A stretch of 64,000 nucleotides of DNA, taken from positions 1 to 64,000 of the forward strand of contig CABJAP010000015.1 of assembly GCA_902363595.1 (NCBI GenBank), read 5' to 3'. Both the position numbers and the translations under genes were made by a program. Within the stretch, counting starts at the first letter, position 1. Every line of letters begins with the position of its first letter. Shown here one piece after another: positions 47,507 through 56,275 of this stretch. The notes beneath the pieces are model-generated. The model worked only from the letters and a program-made list of their open reading frames with translations. It was not told the origin of the DNA and made no database searches. The DNA comes from Clostridia bacterium (GTDB lineage: Bacteria > Bacillota > Clostridia > Peptostreptococcales > Anaerovoracaceae).

Positions 47507-49387
47507 TTATGTCAGCTCATACTTTTTCATTTTCCTCCATAAGGTCGAAGGATCAATGCCCAGGGCCCTTGCTGCTGCAGCTTTGTTTCCGCCGCACTGC
47601 TCCAGCGTGGACAAAATCACCTCTTTCTGCAGATCCTTCAGCTTGCCGCTGGAAGCCGCAGAGATAGGTGCTGCGGTTAAGGCCGATGAATCGATGGTCT
47701 CCCGTAAGAGCGTTTCGTCAATGGATGACTTCTCGCAAAGAATGACCGTCCGCTCAATGATATTGGAAAGCTCGCGGACGTTGCCGTAAAGGGGGAGATT
47801 TTCCAAAACCTGCAGTGCCTGGGGAGCGATGCTGGTAATATATTTATCATGCTGATGATTAAACTTGTTCAGCAGAGCGTATGCCAGATCCTTGATATCC
47901 TCCTTACGTTCCCTCAGCGGCGGCAGCTTGAGTTCCAAAACGCATAGGCGATAATACAAATCCTCTTTGAACTTGCCTTCACGGATCAGCTGCAGCAGAT
48001 TTTTGTTGGAGGAACAAATGACTCTGATGTCCACATGAATGATTTTATCCCCGCCTACGCGGATCACATCTCCTTCCTGGATAACTCGGAGGAGTTTGGA
48101 TTGTGTGGTAATGGGAATCTCGCTGATTTCATCCAGGAAAATGGTTCCGCCGTCGGCAAGCTCGAAAAATCCCATTTTCCCTTCTTTATTGGCACCGGTA
48201 AAGGCGCCTTTCGCATACCCGAATAACTCACTTTCAATTAGATTTTCTGGAAGAGAAGCGCAGTTTACAGGGACCCAGGGCTGGGTCTTTCTTCTGCTGG
48301 TATTATGGATACTCTGGGCAAAGAGTTCCTTGCCGGTTCCGGTTTCACCGGAAATTAAAACGGCGCTGTCATATTTGGCATATATTTCAGCCTTTTCTTT
48401 GGCAGCGGTGATGGCTTTGCTGGTTCCCTTAATATCGGCGAAATAATGTTCCGCCCATAAGCCCTGGACATATAAGTGCTTTCTGGTCTTATGACGCAGC
48501 TCCTGGATTTCCGAAACCTTTTTAACGGAGATAACGCTTCCCTGTTCCTCTCCATGCACGATTACCGGAAGTTTATTTAGGATTACCAGAGTATACTGAG
48601 AAGGATCTTCCAGCTGGTCGGGTGTGACTGTATCGATATCCACGACATGATTTTGCTGCAGAGCATCGTCAAAGCGAAGACCCAAAAGAGAACCGTTAAA
48701 AATCCGTTCCGCGGCAGGATTGGCTCGGAGAATTCGTTGATTTACATCGACGGCGATGATTCCTTCCGAGGTGGCCTGGAGAATTGCATTATCAAGCTCA
48801 CTTTTCTTTTCTTTTTCAATCATCTCTGCAGCGATGGATTGTGCATTGAGGATCGTAGTCTGAATGACCAGCTCGTCCACGTTGACTTCAATCCCTTGTT
48901 TTCCATAACGCTGGGCCTGTTTTACCGCCCGATAACCGCCGATGATCACTTCATATCCTTCTGAGAGCATATCTAACGTCTGCTCCTCAATGGTCTTTTC
49001 CATATCCAATTCACAAAATCGAATGCAGTTTTGTTCCACCCCTAAAAATTCCAAGCCTTTTTGCAAATAGTGAAACAACGGAGCTGTCCCAATATGGACG
49101 ATCCGGTTAGAATAGGACAATGCTTTTTTTGCGGCAATGGCAGCTTCCAGCCCGCTGAAAGGCATTTCCAACAGAGAAATGGAAACTTCCCTCTTTAAAT
49201 ATTGGTAGGCAAGACCGGTAGAAATAATAATTCGGGTACCCCTGGCAATCAGATCATTAGCAATGCTTACAGCATCATGTTCCGTGGCCTTATAGAGCGG
49301 GTAATCCAGATTAAGCTCTTTTAAGACCTCTTTGGTGGTGTTGTAGGTAAGGGTATTGGGCAGAATAATCGCTACAGAATAATCCAT
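47507..49387 (-). CDS. Sigma-54-dependent activator with PrpR_N and PAS domains
   Basis: A 626-residue enhancer-binding protein. Residues about 1-185 resemble the PrpR_N ligand-sensing domain (Rossmann-like; YEVIIGGYRAVKQAQRYG). PAS is at about 195-300. AAA+ is at about 320-545 with Walker A GETGTGKE, an intact sigma-54 loop GAFTGA and Walker B GTIFLDEIS. A Fis-type HTH is at about 595-626 (GNKAAAARALGIDPSTLWRKM). It is divergent from the catabolic cluster whose two sigma-54 promoters carry a shared palindrome, so it is very likely their activator, responding to a pathway intermediate. GGAGGT lies 4 bases before the ATG. Confidence 0.92.
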   Translation of the reverse strand: MDYSVAIILPNTLTYNTTKEVLKELNLDYPLYKATEHDAVSIANDLIARGTRIIISTGLAYQYLKREVSISLLEMPFSGLEAAIAAKKALSYSNRIVHIGTAPLFHYLQKGLEFLGVEQNCIRFCELDMEKTIEEQTLDMLSEGYEVIIGGYRAVKQAQRYGKQGIEVNVDELVIQTTILNAQSIAAEMIEKEKKSELDNAILQATSEGIIAVDVNQRILRANPAAERIFNGSLLGLRFDDALQQNHVVDIDTVTPDQLEDPSQYTLVILNKLPVIVHGEEQGSVISVKKVSEIQELRHKTRKHLYVQGLWAEHYFADIKGTSKAITAAKEKAEIYAKYDSAVLISGETGTGKELFAQSIHNTSRRKTQPWVPVNCASLPENLIESELFGYAKGAFTGANKEGKMGFFELADGGTIFLDEISEIPITTQSKLLRVIQEGDVIRVGGDKIIHVDIRVICSSNKNLLQLIREGKFKEDLYYRLCVLELKLPPLRERKEDIKDLAYALLNKFNHQHDKYITSIAPQALQVLENLPLYGNVRELSNIIERTVILCEKSSIDETLLRETIDSSALTAAPISAASSGKLKDLQKEVILSTLEQCGGNKAAAARALGIDPSTLWRKMKKYELT

Positions 49388-49455
49388 ATGTACCTCCGTA
49401 AAAGGGAATTGGCGTTGGAATAATATGTACCAATCTTAGCATGCGCTAGAGGAAA

Positions 49456-49493
49456 ATGCAAGAAAAAGCCTTGCGCATCATTGCATAATGCAA
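49456..49493 (+). promoter_or_regulatory. Upstream activator site of catabolic operon 1
   Basis: The perfect palindrome TTGCATAATGCAA (49481-49493) is preceded by ATTGC context and by related half-sites ATGCAA (49456-49461) and TTGCGCAT (49471-49478). It lies about 145 bp before the -24 element. The core ATTGCA-N3-TGCAA recurs at 58915-58928. Confidence 0.7.
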
Positions 49494-49624
49494 AGGTGAA
49501 CGGCATTTTACAATGATAAATTTCTTCCTATGGGTCGGATTTTACGCCTGAATTTATTGAAAAGTCGAATATTTGTAAGAATTTCAGCGATTTGTAACAT
49601 CTTGTAACAGATTGTTAATTTTTT

Positions 49625-49640
49625 TGGCACAGACTTTGCG
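49625..49640 (+). promoter_or_regulatory. Sigma-54 promoter of catabolic operon 1
   Basis: TGGCACAGACTTTGCG has GG (49626-49627) and GC (49638-49639) at 10-base spacing and matches the TGGCAC-N5-TTGC consensus exactly. The start would be near 49651, about 40 bases before the first gene. The 304-bp gap holds this, the activator sites and the divergent activator's own leader. Confidence 0.9.
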
Positions 49641-49691
49641 TTATATAGGAGCAAAGGTCAAAACAGGCTGTGACATACAAGGAGGTTGAAA

Positions 49692-50483
49692 ATGAAATAT
49701 TGTTTGAATATTGAAGAATTGTTCCCGGAACTGGATTTTTACGATCGATTTAAGGCGGCAAAAGAAGCAGGTTACGATTATGTGGAGTTCTGGGGCTGGC
49801 AGGAGAAGGACGTTAAACGGATTAAAGAAGAATGTCAAAAGCATGACTTGAAGATCAGCGGTTTCAAAGGGGATTTGGACTGGTCTCTCTGTGATAACAC
49901 AGTCAGCGGGGACTTTCTTGACTGGATGAAAAAATCCATTGAAACAGCTAAGTTTTTTAACTGTGACTCGATCATCGTACATTCCAATTCCATCGGAGAG
50001 GACGGATCGTCGAATTTCAACCAGGTCTATAGTCCGCAGCGGCAGATCGCCAATATTACCAGCACGCTGGTCAAGGCGGCACCGATTCTGGAAAAAGAGG
50101 GGATTACCATGTGGCTGGAGCCTCTCAACAATCTTGGCGATCTGGCCGGTATGTTTCTGGTAGACGCAGGCGTAACGGCAGATATCATCCGCGCCGTCGG
50201 CTCGCCTAATATAAAGATGCTCTGCGACCTGTTCCATATGCAGATCATGCATGGAGACCTGGCTAATCACATGCTGCAGAATTTGGACATCATGAATTAT
50301 ATCCACATTGCGGACGCACCTGACAGAGGCCAGCCTGGAACAGGGGAGATCAACTATCAGTTCCTATTGACCAGTCTTAAGAAAAATGGATTTGACGGCA
50401 TCGTCTGTTTTGAAATTACACCTCAGGGAAACACCCAAGAAGTGTTGGCTTCTTTTGATGAGCTTCGTGCGAAAGTAGAATAG
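49692..50483 (+). CDS. Hydroxypyruvate-isomerase-like TIM-barrel protein
   Basis: A 263-residue xylose-isomerase-like TIM barrel. The blocks MWLEPLNN, CDLFHMQIMHGDL and HIADAPDRGQPGTGEINY closely follow the metal and substrate motifs of hydroxypyruvate isomerases and related keto-sugar epimerases/isomerases. The ATG at 49692 is used; the in-frame TTG at 49686 overlaps the GGAGG site. It is the first gene of catabolic operon 1. By context it may isomerise a keto-sugar acid or act on a keto-inositol product; true hydroxypyruvate isomerase activity is equally possible. Confidence 0.8.
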   Translation: MKYCLNIEELFPELDFYDRFKAAKEAGYDYVEFWGWQEKDVKRIKEECQKHDLKISGFKGDLDWSLCDNTVSGDFLDWMKKSIETAKFFNCDSIIVHSNSIGEDGSSNFNQVYSPQRQIANITSTLVKAAPILEKEGITMWLEPLNNLGDLAGMFLVDAGVTADIIRAVGSPNIKMLCDLFHMQIMHGDLANHMLQNLDIMNYIHIADAPDRGQPGTGEINYQFLLTSLKKNGFDGIVCFEITPQGNTQEVLASFDELRAKVE

Positions 50484-50507
50484 GACAAAATGCAGGAGGA
50501 AATGACA

Positions 50508-51290
50508 ATGGAGTTAACAGGAAGAAATTGTGTGGTCAGCGGGGCGGCTGGCGGTATCGGATTCGCTGTCTCTGAAAAGTATGCGAAAAGCGGTGCCAAT
50601 GTGGTCATGCTTGATGTCAATATGAAGACGCTGGAACGGGCTGTGGAAAAAATTGAAGCCTATGATGTAAAAGCGCTCCCCATGGTAGTCGATCTTGCTT
50701 CTGTGGCGGAAATTGAAAAAGCCATGGAAATTGTCGACCAATCCTTTGGAGCCGTAAATGCTCTGGCTAACTGCGCGGGCGTCTCCCTTTACGGCGATCT
50801 GCTGGAGTATACGGAGAAAAATTGGGATTTAAGCCTGGACATCAACTTAAAAGGAACGTTTTTTCTTTCCCAGGCCGCAGCGAAGAATATGGTCAAACAT
50901 GGCGTGAAAAATGGAAAAATCGTTTCAGTATCCTCCCAGGCCGGCCGGGTAGGTGAACAAGGCGGACATGCATACGGAGCTTCAAAAGCAGGGATTTGTA
51001 TGCTGGCGCAGACGATGGCGCTGGATTTAGCCAAATATGGCATCTGCTGCACGGCCATCGCTCCGGGAATTACCGATACGCCACTGTTCCGCAATTATCT
51101 GAAAAACGGAGCGGAAATGGCAGGAATGACAGAACAGGAATTTGAAAAAATGCGTGCACAGAAAATTCCGCTGGGACGGTTTGCCAGGACAGACGAAATT
51201 GCGGATCTGATCTGGTTTCTGTCCAGCGACAAAGCAAATTATATTACCGGTGCAACCATTGATATCACCGGGGGAAACGTTAATGTATAA
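50508..51290 (+). CDS. SDR-family oxidoreductase A
   Basis: A 260-residue short-chain dehydrogenase. The cofactor motif SGAAGGIG is at residues about 12-19, the NCAGV strand near 84, a catalytic Ser in SVSSQAG, and YxxxK as YGASK near 152. AGGAGGA lies 7 bases before the ATG at 50508; earlier in-frame ATGs at 50490 and 50502 overlap the site. It is strikingly similar to SDR C at 55479 across the whole length (shared blocks LLEYTEKNWDLSLD and LDLAKYGICCTAIAPG), so the two are an in-operon duplication. It probably oxidises a secondary hydroxyl. Confidence 0.88.
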   Translation: MELTGRNCVVSGAAGGIGFAVSEKYAKSGANVVMLDVNMKTLERAVEKIEAYDVKALPMVVDLASVAEIEKAMEIVDQSFGAVNALANCAGVSLYGDLLEYTEKNWDLSLDINLKGTFFLSQAAAKNMVKHGVKNGKIVSVSSQAGRVGEQGGHAYGASKAGICMLAQTMALDLAKYGICCTAIAPGITDTPLFRNYLKNGAEMAGMTEQEFEKMRAQKIPLGRFARTDEIADLIWFLSSDKANYITGATIDITGGNVNV

Positions 51291-51318
51291 CAAATTATGA
51301 GAGAAAAGGAGAAGAACA

Positions 51319-52413
51319 ATGGCAGAAAAATTTATTGCAGGACCGAGTCCGAATATCGCTTTTACAGACGATAAGATCGGCAGAATGAAAAAAGAAGTCT
51401 TTTACATGAGTGACGAAGAAGTCGATAAAGAGCTGGAAGCGTTCGGATTCCCGGCGCCTCCTGAACTTTGCAAAGCCGGATCCTATATTCAGACAACACC
51501 CGGCAAGGAGCAGGATGAGATCCGAAAAAAGAACGATGTGGTACTGATCCCAATCGGATGTACCGAAGACCATGGACCTATGAATCCATCCGGTATGGAT
51601 ACCTTCATGGTGACCGCCATTGCAGAAGGTGTCAGAAGATATACCTTAAACCACGGTCCCCAGGTCAGTATCGCTTTCCCGCCGCTCCTTTACGGCGTCC
51701 ATCCCCAGAGCCATGTGGGTATGGACGGAACCATCGTACTTCATGAGGAAACCGCCATCAGCATGCTGAAAGATGTCATGCTGGGGTTATGGAACTCGGG
51801 ATATCGCAAGATGATCTTAATCAACAACCATGGGCATCTGCCGGTACTGCAGACAGCAGTTTGGAAGTTCATGAAAGAATATCAGCTCCCGGGGATCTAC
51901 CGGATTGTTGACTGGCACAGAGCCGTAAGAGAAATGTTTGCCTTAAAGGAATGGGGCGGTCAGTTTGAAACCATGTTTACCCATGCCTGCGAGGCTGAGA
52001 CCGGATGCGGTCTGCTGTGTTTTCCGGATATGGTCAATATGGACTATGTGGAAAATGGAGCCGGCGCGGGCGTGCTGCCGGGCGGACATTTTGACGGCAG
52101 CGTGGATGACACCCATCCCAGCCGCTGGGAAGACGGAGAAGGCCATAATGTAATGGCGTTTGTCGCCACGCCCAACGGAGTAGCCGGAAAAGCTACGGCC
52201 GCTACGGCAGATAAACTGAAGAAACCTTATCTGGCTATTATGAAATATCTGGTCATGCTGATCGATGAATATTTGGAAGCTTATCCGCCGGGAACGGTTC
52301 CTGATCCGGAAAAAACGACCCTCAGAACGAAGGAAGAACTGGCGCCTTATCTGAAAGAGCCCCATACAGAAGGCTGGAAGTCGGTATACGGTTTGTCCAA
52401 GACGATTTTATAA
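51319..52413 (+). CDS. Creatininase-family hydrolase (similar to keto-inositol hydrolases)
   Basis: A 364-residue creatininase-fold metalloenzyme. The motif IPIGCTEDHGPMNPSGMDTFM (near 74-94) supplies the Glu/His/Asp dinuclear metal ligands of the family, and LINNHGHLP near 175 and the late Glu-rich loop (HACEAETGCG) complete it. It is longer than creatininase itself (about 260). From established knowledge, this family includes IolN, the ring-opening 3-dehydro-scyllo-inosose hydrolase of the Thermotoga inositol pathway; membership in that branch is my inference from length and neighbours. Ring opening of a diketo-cyclitol, or C-N hydrolysis, would both fit the cluster. Confidence 0.78.
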   Translation: MAEKFIAGPSPNIAFTDDKIGRMKKEVFYMSDEEVDKELEAFGFPAPPELCKAGSYIQTTPGKEQDEIRKKNDVVLIPIGCTEDHGPMNPSGMDTFMVTAIAEGVRRYTLNHGPQVSIAFPPLLYGVHPQSHVGMDGTIVLHEETAISMLKDVMLGLWNSGYRKMILINNHGHLPVLQTAVWKFMKEYQLPGIYRIVDWHRAVREMFALKEWGGQFETMFTHACEAETGCGLLCFPDMVNMDYVENGAGAGVLPGGHFDGSVDDTHPSRWEDGEGHNVMAFVATPNGVAGKATAATADKLKKPYLAIMKYLVMLIDEYLEAYPPGTVPDPEKTTLRTKEELAPYLKEPHTEGWKSVYGLSKTIL

Positions 52414-52427
52414 GAAAGGAGGAAAGC

Positions 52428-53216
52428 ATGAACGATTATAAACTTACCGGCAAGGTGGCGATTATTACCGGCGCAGGCCAGGGGATCGGCAAAGCAGCCG
52501 CCCTTGCCGCGGCAAACAGCGGAGCTTCGGTGATCCTCTGCGGAAGAACATTGGAAAAGCTTGAAAAAGCCGCAGAAGAGATTCGGGCTCTCGGTGTCAA
52601 GGCGCTGCCAGTGAAAATGGATGTCACAAACCTGGCGGACATTGAGCGGGTGGTTGCTGAAGGCGTTAAAGAGTTCGGGCATATCGATATTCTGTTCAAC
52701 TGCGCGGGTATCTGGAAGCCTTCAAAACTGGTGGATTTGGAACCGGAATTCTGGGACAACATGATGGACATTAACCTCAAGGGAGCGGTATTCATGTCCA
52801 GAGAAGTAGCCAGACATATGATCAAAAACGGCATCCATGGAACCATCGAACTCATCTCTTCCCAGGCGGGGAAAGTGGGAGAATACGGTAATTCCACCTA
52901 CGGTGCCTCAAAATCAGCCATGGATGCCTGGTGTCAGGCGGTGGCTCTGGAGTTGGGTGAATATGACATCAATGTGGTGGCTGTCGCTCCGGGGTTCACT
53001 TACACAGAGATGTTAAAGGATGTATACGCCAAGCGGGGTGCGCTGGAAGGAAACGATCCGGAAAGCTACGCACAGGAAGTCGCTGCTGGCGTGCCGCTGA
53101 AAAGAATGGCTGCCCCGGAAGAAGTGGGGAGCATGATGGCTTATCTTGCATCGGAAGATGCATCTTATATCACCGGTGTCGTACTGACCATTGCCGGTGG
53201 AAATATAACTGTATAA
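52428..53216 (+). CDS. SDR-family oxidoreductase B
   Basis: A 262-residue short-chain dehydrogenase with a classical TGAGQGIG cofactor motif near 14-21, NCAG near 87, LISSQAG and YGASK near 155. CGRTLEKLEKAAEEI after strand 2 (Arg in place of Asp) hints at NADP(H) preference. It differs clearly from SDRs A and C. AAAGGAGG lies before the ATG, 14 nt after the creatininase-like gene. Confidence 0.88.
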   Translation: MNDYKLTGKVAIITGAGQGIGKAAALAAANSGASVILCGRTLEKLEKAAEEIRALGVKALPVKMDVTNLADIERVVAEGVKEFGHIDILFNCAGIWKPSKLVDLEPEFWDNMMDINLKGAVFMSREVARHMIKNGIHGTIELISSQAGKVGEYGNSTYGASKSAMDAWCQAVALELGEYDINVVAVAPGFTYTEMLKDVYAKRGALEGNDPESYAQEVAAGVPLKRMAAPEEVGSMMAYLASEDASYITGVVLTIAGGNITV

Positions 53217-53299
53217 AGCTGAGCAGGGGGTTTGACTCTGATCAGTTCTACTGTCGTTATTATTTGAGTTTACAAAAATTTTTAAAAGGAGAACTTATT

Positions 53300-54796
53300 A
53301 TGACAGAGAATGGAAACACTTTGAACAACCAAGGTACTGGTCTGAAAGGCAGTATGGGCGTCGGCGCTCTGGTTATGACGGTATTGGCGTTTTCCGCGCT
53401 GCTTTCAACCGCGACCGGATTCATCCCGCAGCTCTTGATCTACGGCAATGCAGACGGCGGCCAGGGCAACTCGGCGCCATGGATTTATATCATCTGCATC
53501 ATAACCCTGGGATTTTTTTCCGTTGGCTTTGCCAAAATGGGGACGGTAATGGAAAGGCCGGGAGGCTTCTACGCCTATATCACCGATGCCCTGGGCAAAA
53601 AGGTGGGGCTGGCGGCGGCCATGGTATCGGCCATTGGATATTCCCTCGTGGGCTTTTTCATGCCGGGACTGATGGCCATTGTTGTGGGCGGTCTGGTTGA
53701 GGGCGCAGGCGGTCCGGCTATTCCGTGGTGGATCTATGCCATCGCTTTCACCGTATTATCCACATTGCTGGCATCCATGAGCATTGATTTTTCTGCAAAA
53801 TTCCTATTTATTGTAATGTGTTTTGAAGCGGGGATCATGCTGATCTTTGATGCTTTGTGCTTTATAAATGGCTCTCCTGCCAATTCCGGCGGTCCCATGT
53901 TCAGCTTCATTGATGTTTCGACTGGAACCCTAGGCGTTGCCATGCTTTTTGCAATGGGTAACTTTTATGGATTTGAGGCAACGGTTATCTACAGAGAAGA
54001 GTGTAAAGAACCAAAGAAAACGATCCCAAGAGCTACGTTTATCGCAGTATTCGGGATTGGTATCTTCTACCTGCTGTGCGCATGGGGCTTCATCGCTCAC
54101 TTTGGAGCAAGCAATGTAACAGCAGCAGCAGAAGCGGATTCAGCCAACCTGTTCAGCGGCGTCATGGCCGGGTTCCTGGGACCTTTTGCAGGCCACTTTA
54201 TTCAGATCATTTCCATTATCTCCATCTTTGCCTCCGGTCTTGCGATCCAGAACGTTGGTGCAAGATACTTTTACTCCTTGGGAGTGGACTGCGTAATCCC
54301 CAAAGCTTTCGGCAAAATCCATCCGAAACAGCATTCCCCGTATGTTGCGGCTATTTCCATCGGTATCCTGTGGATCGTTCTCATCGTGATCCTGGGAATC
54401 ATCTGCGGATTTGATGCGGAATACACCTACACCAGACCAAACGTAATCGGCAATCTGTGTGTGACTGCAATCCTGGGCCTGGTAGCTGTGGCAGTTCTGG
54501 TTTACATGAGAAAGAATGCAAAGAAATATAACTTCAGCCCATTCCATACGACTGTTTCTCCGATCATCGGACTGATCGGCATCGGCTTCACGGTAATCCT
54601 CTGTGCGTTGAACCTCAATCAGTTCCTGGGGACAGCCACCGGAGGGTCTGTGATCATCGTTGGACTGATTGTCGTATATGTAATTGCGGCGCTCATCTAT
54701 GCCAACTGGCTGCAGAAGAATAAGCCGGATACCTACTTGCGAATCGGGCGTTACGATCCTGAAAATATGAGTGTTGATGAAATGGAAGAGATGTAA
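53300..54796 (+). CDS. APC-family amino acid/amine permease
   Basis: A 498-residue carrier with about 12 transmembrane helices. The N-terminal helices (ALVMTVLAFSALLSTATGFIP, then ERPGGFYAYITDALGKKVG) follow the APC superfamily pattern, and FYGFEATVIYREECKEPKKTIPRATF is the typical helix 6-7 loop. The ATG at 53300 is chosen because AAAAGGAGAA precedes it; the upstream in-frame ATG at 53264 has no site. Its place in the operon suggests that the pathway substrate carries an amino or ammonium group. It ends in an acidic tail (SVDEMEEM). Confidence 0.87.
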   Translation: MTENGNTLNNQGTGLKGSMGVGALVMTVLAFSALLSTATGFIPQLLIYGNADGGQGNSAPWIYIICIITLGFFSVGFAKMGTVMERPGGFYAYITDALGKKVGLAAAMVSAIGYSLVGFFMPGLMAIVVGGLVEGAGGPAIPWWIYAIAFTVLSTLLASMSIDFSAKFLFIVMCFEAGIMLIFDALCFINGSPANSGGPMFSFIDVSTGTLGVAMLFAMGNFYGFEATVIYREECKEPKKTIPRATFIAVFGIGIFYLLCAWGFIAHFGASNVTAAAEADSANLFSGVMAGFLGPFAGHFIQIISIISIFASGLAIQNVGARYFYSLGVDCVIPKAFGKIHPKQHSPYVAAISIGILWIVLIVILGIICGFDAEYTYTRPNVIGNLCVTAILGLVAVAVLVYMRKNAKKYNFSPFHTTVSPIIGLIGIGFTVILCALNLNQFLGTATGGSVIIVGLIVVYVIAALIYANWLQKNKPDTYLRIGRYDPENMSVDEMEEM

Positions 54797-54865
54797 AAAT
54801 AGTTTCATTACGGGGCAGGCGGCACTTGGAAAGGCGGCCGGCCAAAATAAATAGAGAGACTGATT

Positions 54866-55405
54866 ATGGAAAATCCAACAAAAATCCCTGGAAGAATATG
54901 TGTAGATCATGTGGGCTATACCGTGCCTGATTTGGATAAAGCCGTTGAGCTGTTTGTCAATGTGTTCGGCTGTGAGATCGTGTTCACGGGCGGACCATAT
55001 GATGATGCCGGTTATGTTTGGCCGGGTGAAACAAAACCAGAAAGAACACCTATGCGCTGCGCGCTGCTTACTCACGGAGGAACAACCAATGTCGAGCTAT
55101 TGGAATATCAGAACCCTGGTCAAAAGGATGCAGTTCCGCCTCGCCCCTGTGAAAAAGGAGGGGCGCATATCTGTTTCTTCGCAGAAGATATAGAAGAGGC
55201 GGTGAAGGTACTGAGGTCAAGAGCTGATGTACTTGTAATGGGGGATATTGAAAAGGAAGCTGGCGGTGCAATCGACAGTGCTGACTGGATTTATACAGTA
55301 ACTACCTGGGGACTTGTTATTGAAATTATGAGGTGGAAGCCAGGAGAGCTTCCATACGAAAAGACAACAGATGCGCGGCTGGTCCCTCCTCCCTGGTACA
55401 AATAA
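54866..55405 (+). CDS. VOC-family (glyoxalase-like) protein
   Basis: A 179-residue vicinal-oxygen-chelate protein with two beta-alpha-beta-beta-beta units: the first starts CVDHVGYTVPDLDKAVELF (metal His near 16) and ends VELLEY (metal Glu); the second starts KGGAHICFFAEDIEEAVKVL (His) and ends LVIEIMRW (Glu). All four expected ligands are present. Possible roles are epimerase, lyase or isomerase; which is unknown. It lies 69 bases after the permease gene, with a weak ribosome site. Confidence 0.83.
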   Translation: MENPTKIPGRICVDHVGYTVPDLDKAVELFVNVFGCEIVFTGGPYDDAGYVWPGETKPERTPMRCALLTHGGTTNVELLEYQNPGQKDAVPPRPCEKGGAHICFFAEDIEEAVKVLRSRADVLVMGDIEKEAGGAIDSADWIYTVTTWGLVIEIMRWKPGELPYEKTTDARLVPPPWYK

Positions 55406-55478
55406 AATACGGGAGACAGGTTCTGACAGCGTACATATATCCATAGGTAATTGAAAAGTTTTAAAAGGAGATAATATT

Positions 55479-56261
55479 ATGGAATTCAATGGTAAGACAT
55501 GTGTCGTAAGCGGAGCGGGAGGCGGAATTGCTTTCGCGCTGTGCGAGCAGTATGCAAAAGACGGAGCTAATGTTGTCCTGCTGGATGTAAACGAGGAGGC
55601 AATCATTGAAAACGCTAAAAAAGTAGAAGCCTTTGGCGGTAAAGCGCTGGCGATCAAGACAGATTTGACCTCTGTGGCAGAGATTAAGACAGCGATGGAA
55701 AAGGTAGAAAAGACCTTTGGCGCAGTACATGTTATCGCCAACTGCGCAGGTATTTCTCTGTACAATGATATGCTGGAATACACAGAAGAAAACTGGGATT
55801 TGAGCCTGGATTTAAATCTAAAGGCAGCGTTTTTCCTCTCTCAGGAAGGCGCAAAGAACATGGTGAAAAACAAGGTGAAAAACGGTAAAATTGTCTCTAT
55901 TTCCTCACAGGCCGGCGTTGTCGGTGAACCGGGAGGTCACGCATACGGCGCTTCCAAGGCAGGCGTGCGCATGATGACCCAGACAATGGCACTGGATCTG
56001 GCCAAGTATGGCATCTGCTGCACAGCCATTGCACCGGGCTGCACCAATACGGAAATGATTCGCGCCTATTTCAAGAGAGCCTGCGTGCTGGAAGGCATGA
56101 CTGCGGAAGAGTTCGAAAAAATGCGCACTGAAGAAATTCCTCTCGGAAGACTGGCGGAACCGGAAGAAATCGCGAACTTGATGTATTTCTTGTCCAGTGA
56201 CAAGGCTAATTACATAACAGGCTGTACGATCGATATTACAGGAGGCGTTGTGAACGTATAA
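55479..56261 (+). CDS. SDR-family oxidoreductase C (paralogue of A)
   Basis: A 260-residue paralogue of SDR A, collinear throughout with long shared blocks. Its catalytic Ser/Tyr/Lys set is complete (SISSQAG, YGASK). The cofactor loop reads SGAGGGIAF, with Ala in place of the last Gly of TGxxxGxG, which is unusual and could alter cofactor affinity. AAAAGGAG precedes the ATG. Two such close copies in one operon suggest two successive or stereochemically different oxidations. Confidence 0.88.
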   Translation: MEFNGKTCVVSGAGGGIAFALCEQYAKDGANVVLLDVNEEAIIENAKKVEAFGGKALAIKTDLTSVAEIKTAMEKVEKTFGAVHVIANCAGISLYNDMLEYTEENWDLSLDLNLKAAFFLSQEGAKNMVKNKVKNGKIVSISSQAGVVGEPGGHAYGASKAGVRMMTQTMALDLAKYGICCTAIAPGCTNTEMIRAYFKRACVLEGMTAEEFEKMRTEEIPLGRLAEPEEIANLMYFLSSDKANYITGCTIDITGGVVNV

Positions 56262-56275
56262 AAAGGAAGGTAACT

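Noticed and set aside
54140-55075. Minus-strand open frame of 311 codons opposite the permease and VOC genes
   Set aside because: It crosses a gene boundary on the other strand, has low-complexity His/Asp-rich translation and no family match.
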